From Companilactobacillus mindensis DSM 14500 (GTDB taxonomy: Bacteria; Bacillota; Bacilli; Lactobacillales; Lactobacillaceae): DNA of 39,343 bases. Within the stretch, counting starts at the first letter, position 1, and each line of letters begins with the position of its first letter. Below the pieces are notes generated by a model, which saw only the letters and a list, made by a program, of their open reading frames with translations, had not been told where the DNA came from and searched no databases. Location of the stretch: the NCBI RefSeq assembly GCF_001434275.1, contig NZ_AZEZ01000017.1:1-39343 (forward strand), in the 5' to 3' direction. Shown piece after piece: positions 17,095 through 25,089 of the stretch. Position numbers and translations under genes: made by a program.

Positions 17095-17282
17095 CAAAAG
17101 GCCGTCTCTGATTCGATATTTTATTTAAAACAACACTAAAAAGGCCATCCAATTGATTTTTGGATGGCCTATTAGTATATCTAAATAATTGTATGTAACC
17201 AAAGTTAAAAAAGAACAGAAATACTGAATCAGAGGTGGTTTTACTTTAAATACCCAAAAGTTAACCAGGCTTGTTTCACTCT
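17095..17282 (-). repeat. Repeat A copy interrupted by repeat B
   Basis: GGCC-GTCTCTGATTC (17101-17114) and GAATCAGAGGTGG (~17225-17237) are the two halves of a repeat A terminator stem. About 105 bases of repeat B lie where the loop should be. The tail reads AAAAGTTAACCAGGCTTGTTTCACTCTCT, the usual repeat A end, and touches the TAG stop of the helicase gene. Confidence 0.6.
17115..17216. repeat. Repeat B copy 2, inside repeat A
   Basis: It begins GATATTTTATTTAAAACAACACTAAA, then has a GGCCATCCA...TGGATGGCC hairpin and the TCTAAATAATT...TAACCAAAGTT block. The copy at 24070-24170 matches over this whole length. Confidence 0.6.
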
Positions 17283-19595
17283 CTATATTTTTTTTACTTT
17301 TTTCTTTTTAGGTAACTGTAGATCAAACAACAGCGGATTAGAATCCGGTGCGATCCGCAAACACAATTCTTGTTGAGCTCGGGTCACTCCGACGTACAAC
17401 AAACGCCGCTCCTCTTCGATAAAAGCTGAGTAATTCTCAACCTCTTTATAAAAAGTATGGAACATGGCAAATTCTTTTTTCTTATCCAACGTCTTATCCA
17501 AATTGATGGGATTAAAAGCGTTGTTATTAGTTATATCTTTGTAATCATCAATATGAGCGGACTTCAAAGCATTCTCTAAAAAATTGAAACTGTGATTATA
17601 GACCACTTTCCATTCTTTAACGAATTTTTCAAATGGCATTTCGGGTGGGAACCAATCGTTGAGAACTTTGCCCGCACTTTCAACTTCCTTATTAGTCAAA
17701 CCGTAGAGATAAACATACTTGAATTCCAGACCTTTAGCCTGGTGCAATGACAAAAACTGAATCCGGTGCTCTTGCTTATCTTGTTCCATTCGATCAGAAA
17801 GGATCGATTTTTTATCTGCTTCTTCATTGAAGAAATCGTCGATATTCTTGTAGGTCTCCAACTCTTCTTCTAAATACTTCTTAATATCATTGACTTCAAC
17901 TTTGGACATGAAATTCTTTTCTTCCATGTAATCGAAATACTTATCAGTCAATTTGGTAGCTGCCTTGTAAAGGTCCTTGATCAAACTCTTGGCTAATTTA
18001 TTTTTAGTCTCGACGTTATCAGCTTCAGCCATCTTGGTTTTGAAACGTTGGATACTATTGAAATAAATTTTGACTCGTTCGTCAGTTCGCTTATAAGGGG
18101 TGTTATTTTCAGCATTGTAAGCTTCAGCGCCTAACAAATATTTACTCAATTTATGGAAATTATCATCCGTGCGTTTTTCGACTTTGACTGTGTGATCCTT
18201 ATAAGCTCGAAAGCCGATTCGATTAGCTTGATTGGCAAAGTAACGATATTTATCTTGCCACATGGCTTTCATCAATTCCGTAATGATCCGATAGACAATA
18301 TTATTTTGAAGAATCGCACTCGAATTGTTGATATTGGCATAGATTTTTTGATTCGCTAACCAGTCTGCCAACAACATTCGCGAAGAATTATAGCGCACTA
18401 AAATAGCAATGTCGTCGTTTTCTATCTCGGGATCATTGACTTGTTTGACCAAACGACGCAGCATCTTCGAATCACCACTGAAACCAGACTTTTTACTGCT
18501 ATATAAGACGAATTTACCTTGATCCTTACGTCCAGACAACAATTCTTTATCGAGTCGTACATGATTCTTCTTAATCAAAGGAATCACTCGCTTCAAGATC
18601 TTTTCGCCCGTCCGATAATTAGTTGAGAGGTTATGCTTCTGCGCATTAGGTAAAAGGCACTTGTAATTCAAAATATACTTAGGATTACTACCTCTAAAGG
18701 AATAAATACTCTGGTCGTCATCACCGATCACGATCAAATGCGACATCGTTTCGGGACTCAATAATTTGGAAATGATCTGCCACTGCAAATTATCGATATC
18801 TTGAAACTCATCGATCACCGCAATTTTATAACGAGCCATGATTCGTTGATAATACTGCAAATATTGCGGATCATTCATGCTTTCCAACAACAGTAATTTC
18901 ATATCGTTAAAGTCAATATAACCATTTTGGCGCTTCAACGATTGATACTTTTCGATCACGTCCAGATAATCTTCAAAAAATTCATCGTTATGCTTTTGAC
19001 GAGAATAGCCAGTCATGATTTCAATTGCTGTACTCAGAGGTTTTCCAGTCGCTTCATCTGGTAAAATTCCATCGCGGGTCAGTCCTTGATTGATCATGTA
19101 GTCATTGAGATTAAACATCTCTTCTAGCATTTCTGCTTTCGTGATCACGTTGCTTGGGTGTTTGATCTCATCTGACAATTCCCTGATAAACAACCGATAA
19201 GATGTCAAAACTTGCGCACTGCGATATTCAGGATTTTGCCGCAATAATTGATAGAATAAAGCGTGAAAAGTTGTGAAATTAGGTCGTCCACTCGACAGAT
19301 CCAAGCCGGTATTTTCGAGTTCAGCGACAAACTTATTGTAACGTTGTCCCATATCGACTCGCGATTTATGTGAAAAAGTGATTCCTAAAATTTCATTTGG
19401 CTCCGCATTGCCTTGAGCAATCGCAATCAAAGCCATCAAAATAAAGATCGTCGTCTTCCCCGATCCAGCACAGGCGTTGACCAACAGTGGTTTGGAAAAA
19501 TCATTATTTAAAATAGCAATTTGTTCAGCGGAGAATTTCATATTAAGGCCCGATTCCATCAGGTCGATAATTTCTGATATTGATAGTTCTTGAAT
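17283..19595 (-). CDS. UvrD/Rep-family ATP-dependent DNA helicase
   Basis: A ~770-aa superfamily 1 helicase. Visible motifs are Walker A VNACAGSGKTT (motif I), GITFSHKSR (Ia), VIDEFQDIDNLQW (II, Walker B), GDDDQSIYSFRGS (III), LSTNYRTGEKI (IV), FLSLHQAKGLEFKYVYLYGL (V) and RRLLYVGVTRAQQEL (VI). It should unwind DNA 3'-5' in repair or replication-conflict resolution; it is not clearly PcrA. The first ATG is at 19559 but no Shine-Dalgarno precedes it. A perfect AGGAGG (19604-19609) lies 8 bases before an in-frame ATT at 19593-19595, giving 12 further codons (IQELSISEIIDL). I use this ATT as the likely start; ATG 19559 or 19541 remain alternatives. Confidence 0.9.
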   Translation of the reverse strand: MQELSISEIIDLMESGLNMKFSAEQIAILNNDFSKPLLVNACAGSGKTTIFILMALIAIAQGNAEPNEILGITFSHKSRVDMGQRYNKFVAELENTGLDLSSGRPNFTTFHALFYQLLRQNPEYRSAQVLTSYRLFIRELSDEIKHPSNVITKAEMLEEMFNLNDYMINQGLTRDGILPDEATGKPLSTAIEIMTGYSRQKHNDEFFEDYLDVIEKYQSLKRQNGYIDFNDMKLLLLESMNDPQYLQYYQRIMARYKIAVIDEFQDIDNLQWQIISKLLSPETMSHLIVIGDDDQSIYSFRGSNPKYILNYKCLLPNAQKHNLSTNYRTGEKILKRVIPLIKKNHVRLDKELLSGRKDQGKFVLYSSKKSGFSGDSKMLRRLVKQVNDPEIENDDIAILVRYNSSRMLLADWLANQKIYANINNSSAILQNNIVYRIITELMKAMWQDKYRYFANQANRIGFRAYKDHTVKVEKRTDDNFHKLSKYLLGAEAYNAENNTPYKRTDERVKIYFNSIQRFKTKMAEADNVETKNKLAKSLIKDLYKAATKLTDKYFDYMEEKNFMSKVEVNDIKKYLEEELETYKNIDDFFNEEADKKSILSDRMEQDKQEHRIQFLSLHQAKGLEFKYVYLYGLTNKEVESAGKVLNDWFPPEMPFEKFVKEWKVVYNHSFNFLENALKSAHIDDYKDITNNNAFNPINLDKTLDKKKEFAMFHTFYKEVENYSAFIEEERRLLYVGVTRAQQELCLRIAPDSNPLLFDLQLPKKKKVKKI

Positions 19596-19603
19596 GGTGA
19601 TAT

Positions 19604-19609
19604 CCTCCT
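19604..19609 (-). promoter_or_regulatory. Shine-Dalgarno that points to an ATT start
   Basis: CCTCCT on the plus strand, i.e. AGGAGG on the minus strand, lies 8 bases upstream of ATT 19595-19593. No ATG, GTG or TTG lies within usual reach in the helicase frame. Confidence 0.6.
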
Positions 19610-19633
19610 ATAATTCGTAAATCTAAGTAATTT

Positions 19634-20515
19634 TTAGTCGTTGACTCTAGTCTGCAAATAATTCCAAAAGCGATCATTAGCTTTGGAATGTTGCCCTTTT
19701 AAACGCATAAATGACAGTTGATTGTCGATGTTTTTCGTTAAAGGCACCAAAGCATATTTGGTTTGATCATAATTTTGGACCGTCTTAGCCATCATCAATG
19801 AGATACCTAAATTATTTTGCACCATCTGCATGATCAAATCCACTCTCGTTCCCTCATAAGCGATCTCCGGTTCAAAATTTTCTTGGCGACAGAGTTTTAA
19901 AACTTGCTCATACATATTAGTCGATGGACCCAAAATTAAAAAGCGGTCATTTTTTAACATTTTTAAATCTATAGTTTTCTCTTGTGCCAGTGGATGATTC
20001 TTAGGCAAAACAGCAACGAATTTATCGGTTTCCATATCGAGTTGTTCAATCGTTTTATCGTGGAAGTCAAAAGTTCGGACAAAGATCATTTCGCACTGAC
20101 CAGCTTTTAGAGACGTTATTAAATTATAGCTTTCTTCTTCTTGAAGTTGTAATTGAAATTCGGGATTAGCCTGCAAAAAGTCCGTTATCAATGAAAAGCT
20201 GCGGTAATTCGGCATGGTCGGAATCGTATGCAGTTCGATTTTTAATGACTTGGCCGTCTGGAAATCATTCAATTTGGTCGTCAATTGCCCATACTCACTC
20301 AAGATGCTTTTTGCATAGGGTAAAATTATTTTCCCTTGTTCCGTCAGGGCAATTTTACGATGAGCTCGTAAGAATAATTTTGTATTGAGTTCTTTTTCCA
20401 AGGCTTGGATTTGTTTGGAAATATTCCCTTGAGTCGTGAACATCTCTTCAGCTGTCTGCGTATAATTGAGCGTCTGGGATAAATTGATGAAAACTTGCAA
20501 CTTGTGTAGATCCAT
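19634..20515 (-). CDS. LysR-family transcriptional regulator
   Basis: A 293-aa regulator. The winged helix-turn-helix spans residues 1-~60 (LHKLQVFINLSQTLNYTQTA, then QGNISKQIQALEKEL), followed by a substrate-binding effector domain. I start at the ATG at 20513-20515, with AGGG 8 bases upstream; a GTG three codons earlier has no site. The ATG follows the DeoR gene stop by one base, so the two are probably cotranscribed. Its ligand and targets are unknown. The LysR-like palindrome in front of lpdC is one candidate target (inference). Confidence 0.9.
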   Translation of the reverse strand: MDLHKLQVFINLSQTLNYTQTAEEMFTTQGNISKQIQALEKELNTKLFLRAHRKIALTEQGKIILPYAKSILSEYGQLTTKLNDFQTAKSLKIELHTIPTMPNYRSFSLITDFLQANPEFQLQLQEEESYNLITSLKAGQCEMIFVRTFDFHDKTIEQLDMETDKFVAVLPKNHPLAQEKTIDLKMLKNDRFLILGPSTNMYEQVLKLCRQENFEPEIAYEGTRVDLIMQMVQNNLGISLMMAKTVQNYDQTKYALVPLTKNIDNQLSFMRLKGQHSKANDRFWNYLQTRVND

Positions 20516-20516
20516 T

Positions 20517-21272
20517 TTACTCACCCTGATTCATGATCGACAAATCGCTAGGAAAATTGTCACGTTCACCGACAGTTAATTGACGCTCGGGAACCAAAAT
20601 ATCCACGTCATTAAACTTACTATAAGTATATTTGCCTATTCTTTGAAACTTACTTGTCGATAATAATAAGACCGTCTTTTTACTACGCTTGATAACTTCT
20701 TTTTTTACCGTCAGCTCTCCATAAGAACTGATTGTTACCCCATCATTTGATATTCCATCGCCACCTAAAAAGGCAATGTCGATATTTATCGAGTCGATGG
20801 CACTAATCGTCCAGTCGCCAAAATATGATTTACTGAGGTCACGATATCGGCCGCCGGTCAATAAAACATCATTCAAATTATTCGACAATACTTCATTGAT
20901 CCGCAACGAATTGGTAACAATCGTCAATCCTGAACGCAGTGACAACAATCTAGCTAATTGTAAAACTGTCGTGCTGGCATCCAAATAGACGATGGCATTA
21001 TTAGGAACCAACTCCAAGGCCGTCTGAGCAATCTTAGTTTTAGCAGTCAAATCTTGCGTTTCTTTTTTTATGAAGCTGTCTTCCATATATGGATCAGCCA
21101 AAGTCACTTGGCCATAATTTTTGGCAACCACATTTTTAGCTTGCAAAGCCGCAATATCTTTACGAATCGTTTCCATTGTAACGTTAAATTTTTTAGCCAA
21201 ATCGTTCACACTGACCGTTCGTTTGACTATCACTTCTTGAAGAATTTGATTTTCTCGCTCTTCACGCGTCAT
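20517..21272 (-). CDS. DeoR/GlpR-family transcriptional repressor
   Basis: A 251-aa regulator with an N-terminal DeoR helix-turn-helix (SVNDLAKKFNVTMETIRKDIAAL, residues ~19-41) and a C-terminal sugar-phosphate sensor domain of the ISOCOT/DeoRC type (VYLDASTTVLQLARLL, VTNSLRIN, LTGGRYRD, FLGGDGIS). Family members usually respond to sugar phosphates. It is divergent from a HAD phosphatase gene, and perfect inverted repeats lie between them. AGGGAG precedes the ATG at 21270-21272. The LysR gene follows it directly. Confidence 0.92.
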   Translation of the reverse strand: MTREERENQILQEVIVKRTVSVNDLAKKFNVTMETIRKDIAALQAKNVVAKNYGQVTLADPYMEDSFIKKETQDLTAKTKIAQTALELVPNNAIVYLDASTTVLQLARLLSLRSGLTIVTNSLRINEVLSNNLNDVLLTGGRYRDLSKSYFGDWTISAIDSINIDIAFLGGDGISNDGVTISSYGELTVKKEVIKRSKKTVLLLSTSKFQRIGKYTYSKFNDVDILVPERQLTVGERDNFPSDLSIMNQGE

Positions 21273-21308
21273 AAATTGGACTCCCTTTATAGTTTCAAGT
21301 TAATTATA

Positions 21309-21333
21309 TTGGTTTTTTCTCTCAAAACCAATC
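21309..21333. promoter_or_regulatory. Perfect 9-7-9 palindrome, operator candidate 1
   Basis: ATTGGTTTT-N7-AAAACCAAT between the divergent DeoR and HAD genes. A further AAACCAAT half-site lies at ~21395-21402. Confidence 0.5.
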
Positions 21334-21358
21334 CTTTTTGCTGGTTTTGTTGTAATAA

Positions 21359-21383
21359 CAAATATTCTATTGTAATATTTGTT
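21359..21383. promoter_or_regulatory. Perfect 9-7-9 palindrome, operator candidate 2
   Basis: ACAAATATT-N7-AATATTTGT, the same geometry as the first palindrome 50 bases away. The half-site resembles the AACAAATAT half-site in front of the FMN reductase gene at 8514-8522. Confidence 0.5.
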
Positions 21384-21430
21384 TTAAACAATAAACCAAT
21401 TCATCACAATAAACACTCAAGGAGAGACAT

Positions 21431-22222
21431 ATGACAGACATTAAATTAATCGCTACTGACATCGACGGCACACTGTTTGACTCTGACAAAAATTACAATG
21501 TCAAACGATTCAATGACTACTTAGAAAAACTGCATCACCAAAATATTGACTTTGCGGTTGCAAGTGGCAATAATCTCGATCACTTAAAGAGAATTTTCGC
21601 TGATTCACCAAATATCGATATCTTCATTGCCGAAAACGGAGCTCAAGTGATCAACAAACAAGCAGTCCTCTTTGAACAATTCATCCCCAACGACCTAGTT
21701 GTCAAAATGATCAACGTACTCAGAGCAAATCTGCAACTCGATTCAATGTCTCTATCAGGCAAAAAGGCCAGTTACTCTGAAAGTCTCGAAAACTTGCCAC
21801 TTTATCACATGGGTAACTTGGTCAAAGTGGACGACTTGACTGCTGTTAAGGATGATATTTTCAAATTCAATATCCAACTGCCAGCTGACGATCTCCCTAC
21901 CGCTGAAGACTTTATCAATGATAATTATGGCGATTTAGTCCATGCAGCGGCAAGTGGTTTTGGCAGTATCGACATCATGTCTTCTGGCGTCAACAAGAGT
22001 GTTGGCTTGCATCACTTAACTAAAAAACTTCCTTACGATCTAAATAACGTGATGACCTTTGGCGACAATACTAACGACTTGGAAATGATTCAAGATGCTG
22101 GTCTTGGAGTTGCAATGCTCAATAGTAAACAGCAAGTCAAAGACGCTGCCGACTTGATCACTAAGACCGACAACAATCACGATGGCGTTCTCAATACGAT
22201 TCAAGACTTCTTTAATTTTTAG
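21431..22222 (+). CDS. Cof-type HAD-IIB phosphatase
   Basis: A 263-aa cytosolic phosphatase, paralogous in family to the one at 3300-4076. Motif I is ATDIDGTLFDSD (nucleophile Asp near 10), motif II is VASGNN, the Lys region is SGVNKSVGLHHL, and motif IV is TFGDNTNDLEMI. GGAGAG lies 7 bases upstream of the ATG at 21431. It is divergent from the DeoR regulator, which suggests it dephosphorylates a sugar phosphate sensed by that regulator (inference). Confidence 0.9.
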   Translation: MTDIKLIATDIDGTLFDSDKNYNVKRFNDYLEKLHHQNIDFAVASGNNLDHLKRIFADSPNIDIFIAENGAQVINKQAVLFEQFIPNDLVVKMINVLRANLQLDSMSLSGKKASYSESLENLPLYHMGNLVKVDDLTAVKDDIFKFNIQLPADDLPTAEDFINDNYGDLVHAAASGFGSIDIMSSGVNKSVGLHHLTKKLPYDLNNVMTFGDNTNDLEMIQDAGLGVAMLNSKQQVKDAADLITKTDNNHDGVLNTIQDFFNF

Positions 22223-22270
22223 GATCATAACAAAATGCGCAATAAAGCATAGCTTTTTCCACTTAAAACA

Positions 22271-22313
22271 AATAAGTCCAGTAATCTGAAAAACGATTAC
22301 TGGACTTATTTTG
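22271..22313 (+). terminator. Terminator downstream of HAD gene
   Basis: AATAAGTCCAGTAATC and GATTACTGGACTTATT form a perfect 16-bp stem followed by TTT. The tail after it (CTCGAAAGCTGACCATGTTCTGTCACGCTCTCT) is the usual repeat A end. Confidence 0.85.
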
Positions 22314-22400
22314 CCTTAACACTCGAAAGCTGACCATGTTCTGTCACGCTCTCTAAACAATTACATATAACTAAGAAACTAAATCAGAGATTATTTCTCT

Positions 22401-22595
22401 TTAATTTTTATCCGGTTGCTCCATTAACAATAGGAAAATGAGGTAAACGATAATTCCCGGAAATCCTGGTACTAATTCCAAAGCTACGTAAAGAATTCTA
22501 CCAGCGGCTGGATTCCAGTCATACTTTTCACAGATTCCGGCGATAACGCCACCAAAAATCTGATTGCTTCCGGATCTCTTAATTGGAATGTGCAT
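22401..22595 (-). CDS. PspC-domain mini-protein 1
   Basis: A 64-aa PspC-family membrane protein (phage shock protein C domain; start KRSGSNQIFGGVIAGICEKY, one or two hydrophobic segments in the C-terminal half). Such proteins are part of envelope-stress responses. AGGGG is upstream of the ATG at 22593-22595. It follows a close paralogue in tandem with a 25-base gap. Confidence 0.88.
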   Translation of the reverse strand: MHIPIKRSGSNQIFGGVIAGICEKYDWNPAAGRILYVALELVPGFPGIIVYLIFLLLMEQPDKN

Positions 22596-22620
22596 AATAT
22601 TTGGCCCCTATCGATAATTA

Positions 22621-22809
22621 TTAATATTCAGGATTTTCCATCAACATCCAGAGTACCAAGTAACCTATGATACCTGGGAATGGTGTCAAACTGATCAACA
22701 CCCACAATACTCTGGCAATGGTTGGATTCCATTGGTAATGTTCAGCCAATCCGCCGATAACACCGGCAAAAACTCGATCATTTTTGGAACGTCTAATTTG
22801 AATATGCAT
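22621..22809 (-). CDS. PspC-domain mini-protein 2
   Basis: A 62-aa PspC-family protein (RRSKNDRVFAGVIGGLAEHY, then a hydrophobic VLISLTPFPGIIGYLVLWML segment). It is about half identical to its downstream neighbour, so the pair is a tandem duplication. GGGGGAAG lies upstream of the ATG at 22807-22809. It is likely cotranscribed with the other copy and probably lies in the membrane. Confidence 0.88.
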   Translation of the reverse strand: MHIQIRRSKNDRVFAGVIGGLAEHYQWNPTIARVLWVLISLTPFPGIIGYLVLWMLMENPEY

Positions 22810-22910
22810 AAGCTACTTCCCCCTCTTTATCTTTAATTACATAATAGATTATTTAGAAATATTAGTACATCTAATTCACTTACAAACAACTTACATTTTT
22901 GTCACTTGTT

Positions 22911-23729
22911 CTAAAAATCAGTAAAAATTCTTTCATTATAAAGTTCCGTGAACAAATTGCTGCGCCGGTGGGCTTCCAAACGTTCATCATCTCGATGAGC
23001 TTCTTGTGCCAAACGGGCCATCAGAAAATAACATTTGGCCAACATATAATGTGAATCGTGCTTGGCAATAAAGCCGATCCCATCAACTAAATAAGCCGTA
23101 GAATCTTGATAGTCGTTTAACTTGAAATAGATCAAAGCTGACAAGTAATAAAGACTATTTTGATTTTCTTCATATGAATACTCATTCCAATTACGAAAAG
23201 CTAAGTCAATACTGTCGATAGCATCCGTCCGTTGATTCTTCAAGGCATAAATATATCCCATGGACAAATATGCCAACCGAGAAATCGTATCCAAGTGCAA
23301 GTGATTGATCTCAGCCAGTGATAATTTAAATGATTTAAAAGCTTCATCAAAATTATTAGTTTGCAATTGGGACACGCCTAAATAGTAATAATAATTTTGA
23401 TATTGTTGCGTCGTCTGTAATTGGGCAACAATCTTATCTTGCTGTAAGAAATCTTTTAATTCTTGATACTGATGACTTTTACATAATTGATCGATCATCT
23501 GATTAAAATCGTCATTCTCACTGATCGGATAATTGACCGCTAGACTGATTTCGTTAAGGTCGACTTTTAAGCGATTGGCTAAATTGACTAACAAATCAGC
23601 GTTAGGAATATAAACGTCATTCTCTATCGCTGATAACATGGACTGCGCACAGATTCCCTCCGCTAACTCCTTTTGCGTAAAGCCTCTATCCTTACGCAGC
23701 TCCTTTAAAACTGTCCCTAAATTTTTCAT
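22911..23729 (-). CDS. Rgg/PlcR-like HTH-TPR transcriptional regulator
   Basis: A 272-aa regulator. The N-terminal XRE helix-turn-helix (residues ~5-60, LKELRKDRGFTQKELAEGIC, SMLSAIENDVYIPNADLL) is followed by helical TPR-like repeats up to the end (YYYLGVSQLQTNNFDEAFKSF and similar). This is the layout of Rgg/PlcR/ComR quorum-sensing receptors that bind short peptides. I found no obvious pheromone gene alongside. I start at the ATG at 23727-23729, with AGGG six bases upstream; the ATG two codons earlier would be too close to that site. Confidence 0.85.
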   Translation of the reverse strand: MKNLGTVLKELRKDRGFTQKELAEGICAQSMLSAIENDVYIPNADLLVNLANRLKVDLNEISLAVNYPISENDDFNQMIDQLCKSHQYQELKDFLQQDKIVAQLQTTQQYQNYYYYLGVSQLQTNNFDEAFKSFKLSLAEINHLHLDTISRLAYLSMGYIYALKNQRTDAIDSIDLAFRNWNEYSYEENQNSLYYLSALIYFKLNDYQDSTAYLVDGIGFIAKHDSHYMLAKCYFLMARLAQEAHRDDERLEAHRRSNLFTELYNERIFTDF

Positions 23730-23858
23730 ATACATCCCTGAATTCTACTTATAATTACTATATTCAATTTTAGATTAAATAACTAATAAAAACAAAAATT
23801 CTGGGACACAACTATATTTCGATTCTTTTCAAAGTTTGATTGTTCACTGCCGTCTTCC

Positions 23859-24004
23859 ATGAAACCCCGGTGGATTGCTGGAACGCTGTGAGAGCAACTT
23901 AGATCCAATTACGGTTCAAATTGTCTCTAAGCTTGTCTGTCTCTAACCTGGCAAGGTACGCCAGCCAAGAGACTACCACGGCTGAGCATCCACCGGGGTT
24001 TCAT
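23859..24004. ncRNA. 146-nt multibranch folded element, RNA or MITE
   Basis: A perfect 16-bp outer stem (ATGAAACCCCGGTGGA, 23859-23874, with 23989-24004) encloses a GCT/AGC step, a second stem GCTGTG/CACGGC (23885-23890, 23977-23982), and two hairpins. Hairpin 1 has CTTAGA/TCTAAG and CAATT/AATTG (23898-23931). Hairpin 2 has GTCTCT/AGAGAC and CTGGC/GCCAG (23939-23973). This is too regular to be chance. It does not match RNase P, SRP RNA, or T-box motifs that I know. TTCCA direct repeats at 23855-23859 and 24004-24008 also fit a target-site duplication of a small transposon-like element. Confidence 0.6.
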
Positions 24005-24069
24005 TCCAGACTAAACGATTTCTTATTTGTTTTACATTAGTAGTGTTAATACTATAGATTCTAATGGTT

Positions 24070-24170
24070 TAATATTTTATTTAAGGCAATACTAAAAAGG
24101 CCATCCAGTATGATTTTGGATGACCTGTTTTAGTATCTAAATAATTTTATATAACCAAAGTTGAAAAAAA
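24070..24170. repeat. Repeat B copy 3
   Basis: TAATATTTTATTTAAGGCAATACTAAAAAGGCCATCCA, an imperfect TTGGATGACC arm, and TCTAAATAATTTTATATAACCAAAGTT align with the copy at 17115-17216. It is followed at 24222 by a repeat A tail (TTAATGCTCGAAAGCCGACC). The 23736-24261 gap holds this, the folded element and repeat pieces, and no gene that I can support. Confidence 0.6.
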
Positions 24171-24261
24171 CATATTTCCATCAAACATGCAGTATAAACG
24201 CGGAACAAAACATATCTTTTTATTAATGCTCGAAAGCCGACCATGTTTTGTCTTTTTGAAA

Positions 24262-25083
24262 TTATTGTAATATCTTGTACTCCCAAGCAGGCATCTCGTA
24301 GCCGTGAAATTCCTTTCTAACTACTTCAGCAACTTCTTTAGTATGGTAAGCCTTGACGATTTTTTTGAATGTCTTATTGTTCTTGTCCTTAGCATTAGCT
24401 GAGAGGATATTGACGTAGGGCTTTGATTTGGCAGTGATCTTCTCACGATAGACAGCATTCTTTGGATCCAACTTAGCGTCACTAGCGACACCGGAATTGA
24501 CACAGGCAGCAGTCACATCATCGAGTGATTTGGCAGTTTGGCCGGCATCCAATGATGAAATCTTCAAGCCAATTTTGTTTTCTTTAATATCACGTAGACT
24601 TGGAATCTTACTATCATCTAATTTGATGAGTCCAGCACTTTCCAACAGTTGTAAAGCTCGACCCTCATTTGTGACGTCATTAGGAATAGCAATCTTGTCG
24701 CCTTTTTTGAGTTGGTTCAAATTGGTGATTTTCTTAGAAAAGAGTGACATTGGTGCGACGACCGTTTGACCTAAAGTTACGATATCCGTCTTGTGTTTCT
24801 TGTTCCAGTCGCTTTGGAAGGTGTAAGTTTGAAAGTCGTTCATGTCGATTTCACCTTGAGCCAAAGCGGTATTAGGCTGGCTGTAATCGGAAAATTCGAC
24901 TACTTTGATATTGATGCCTTCTTTTTTTACTATCTGAGCTACCTTTTGCAAGGCAGGATCATTCGAGCCAGTGATACCGACTTTAACAGTGGTACCTGCT
25001 TGATTGTTTCCACAACCTGCTAGGATAAATAAACTAAGTGTGGTAATGAATATAAGAAATATTCCCTTAATTCGATTCTTCAA
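24262..25083 (-). CDS. metQ: Methionine ABC transporter substrate-binding lipoprotein 2
   Basis: A 273-aa NlpA/MetQ-family lipoprotein that captures methionine outside the cell for the MetNI permease. It has a lipobox FILAGCGN (Cys near residue 24 of the chosen start), then KVGITGSNDPALQKV and DFQTYTFQSDWNKKHKTDIV motifs typical of MetQ. The start is TTG at 25081-25083, with GAGGAGGAGG just upstream; ATG codons further upstream lie inside the leader and are not used. It is paralogous to metQ1. A degenerate T-box with a full terminator lies between it and metI. Confidence 0.92.
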   Translation of the reverse strand: MKNRIKGIFLIFITTLSLFILAGCGNNQAGTTVKVGITGSNDPALQKVAQIVKKEGINIKVVEFSDYSQPNTALAQGEIDMNDFQTYTFQSDWNKKHKTDIVTLGQTVVAPMSLFSKKITNLNQLKKGDKIAIPNDVTNEGRALQLLESAGLIKLDDSKIPSLRDIKENKIGLKISSLDAGQTAKSLDDVTAACVNSGVASDAKLDPKNAVYREKITAKSKPYVNILSANAKDKNNKTFKKIVKAYHTKEVAEVVRKEFHGYEMPAWEYKILQ

Positions 25084-25089
25084 TGTGAT

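Noticed and set aside
16589-17128. Plus-strand open frame overlapping the 244-aa gene
   Set aside because: It has no Shine-Dalgarno and a Thr/Ser/Lys/Pro-skewed composition that follows from the C-ending codons of the real frame.
23859-24004. 6S RNA, SRP RNA or RNase P RNA as identity of the folded element
   Set aside because: No long rod with a central bubble, no GGAAGCAGCC/AGGTCAGG-type SRP motif and no RNase P core motif. The multibranch fold is different.
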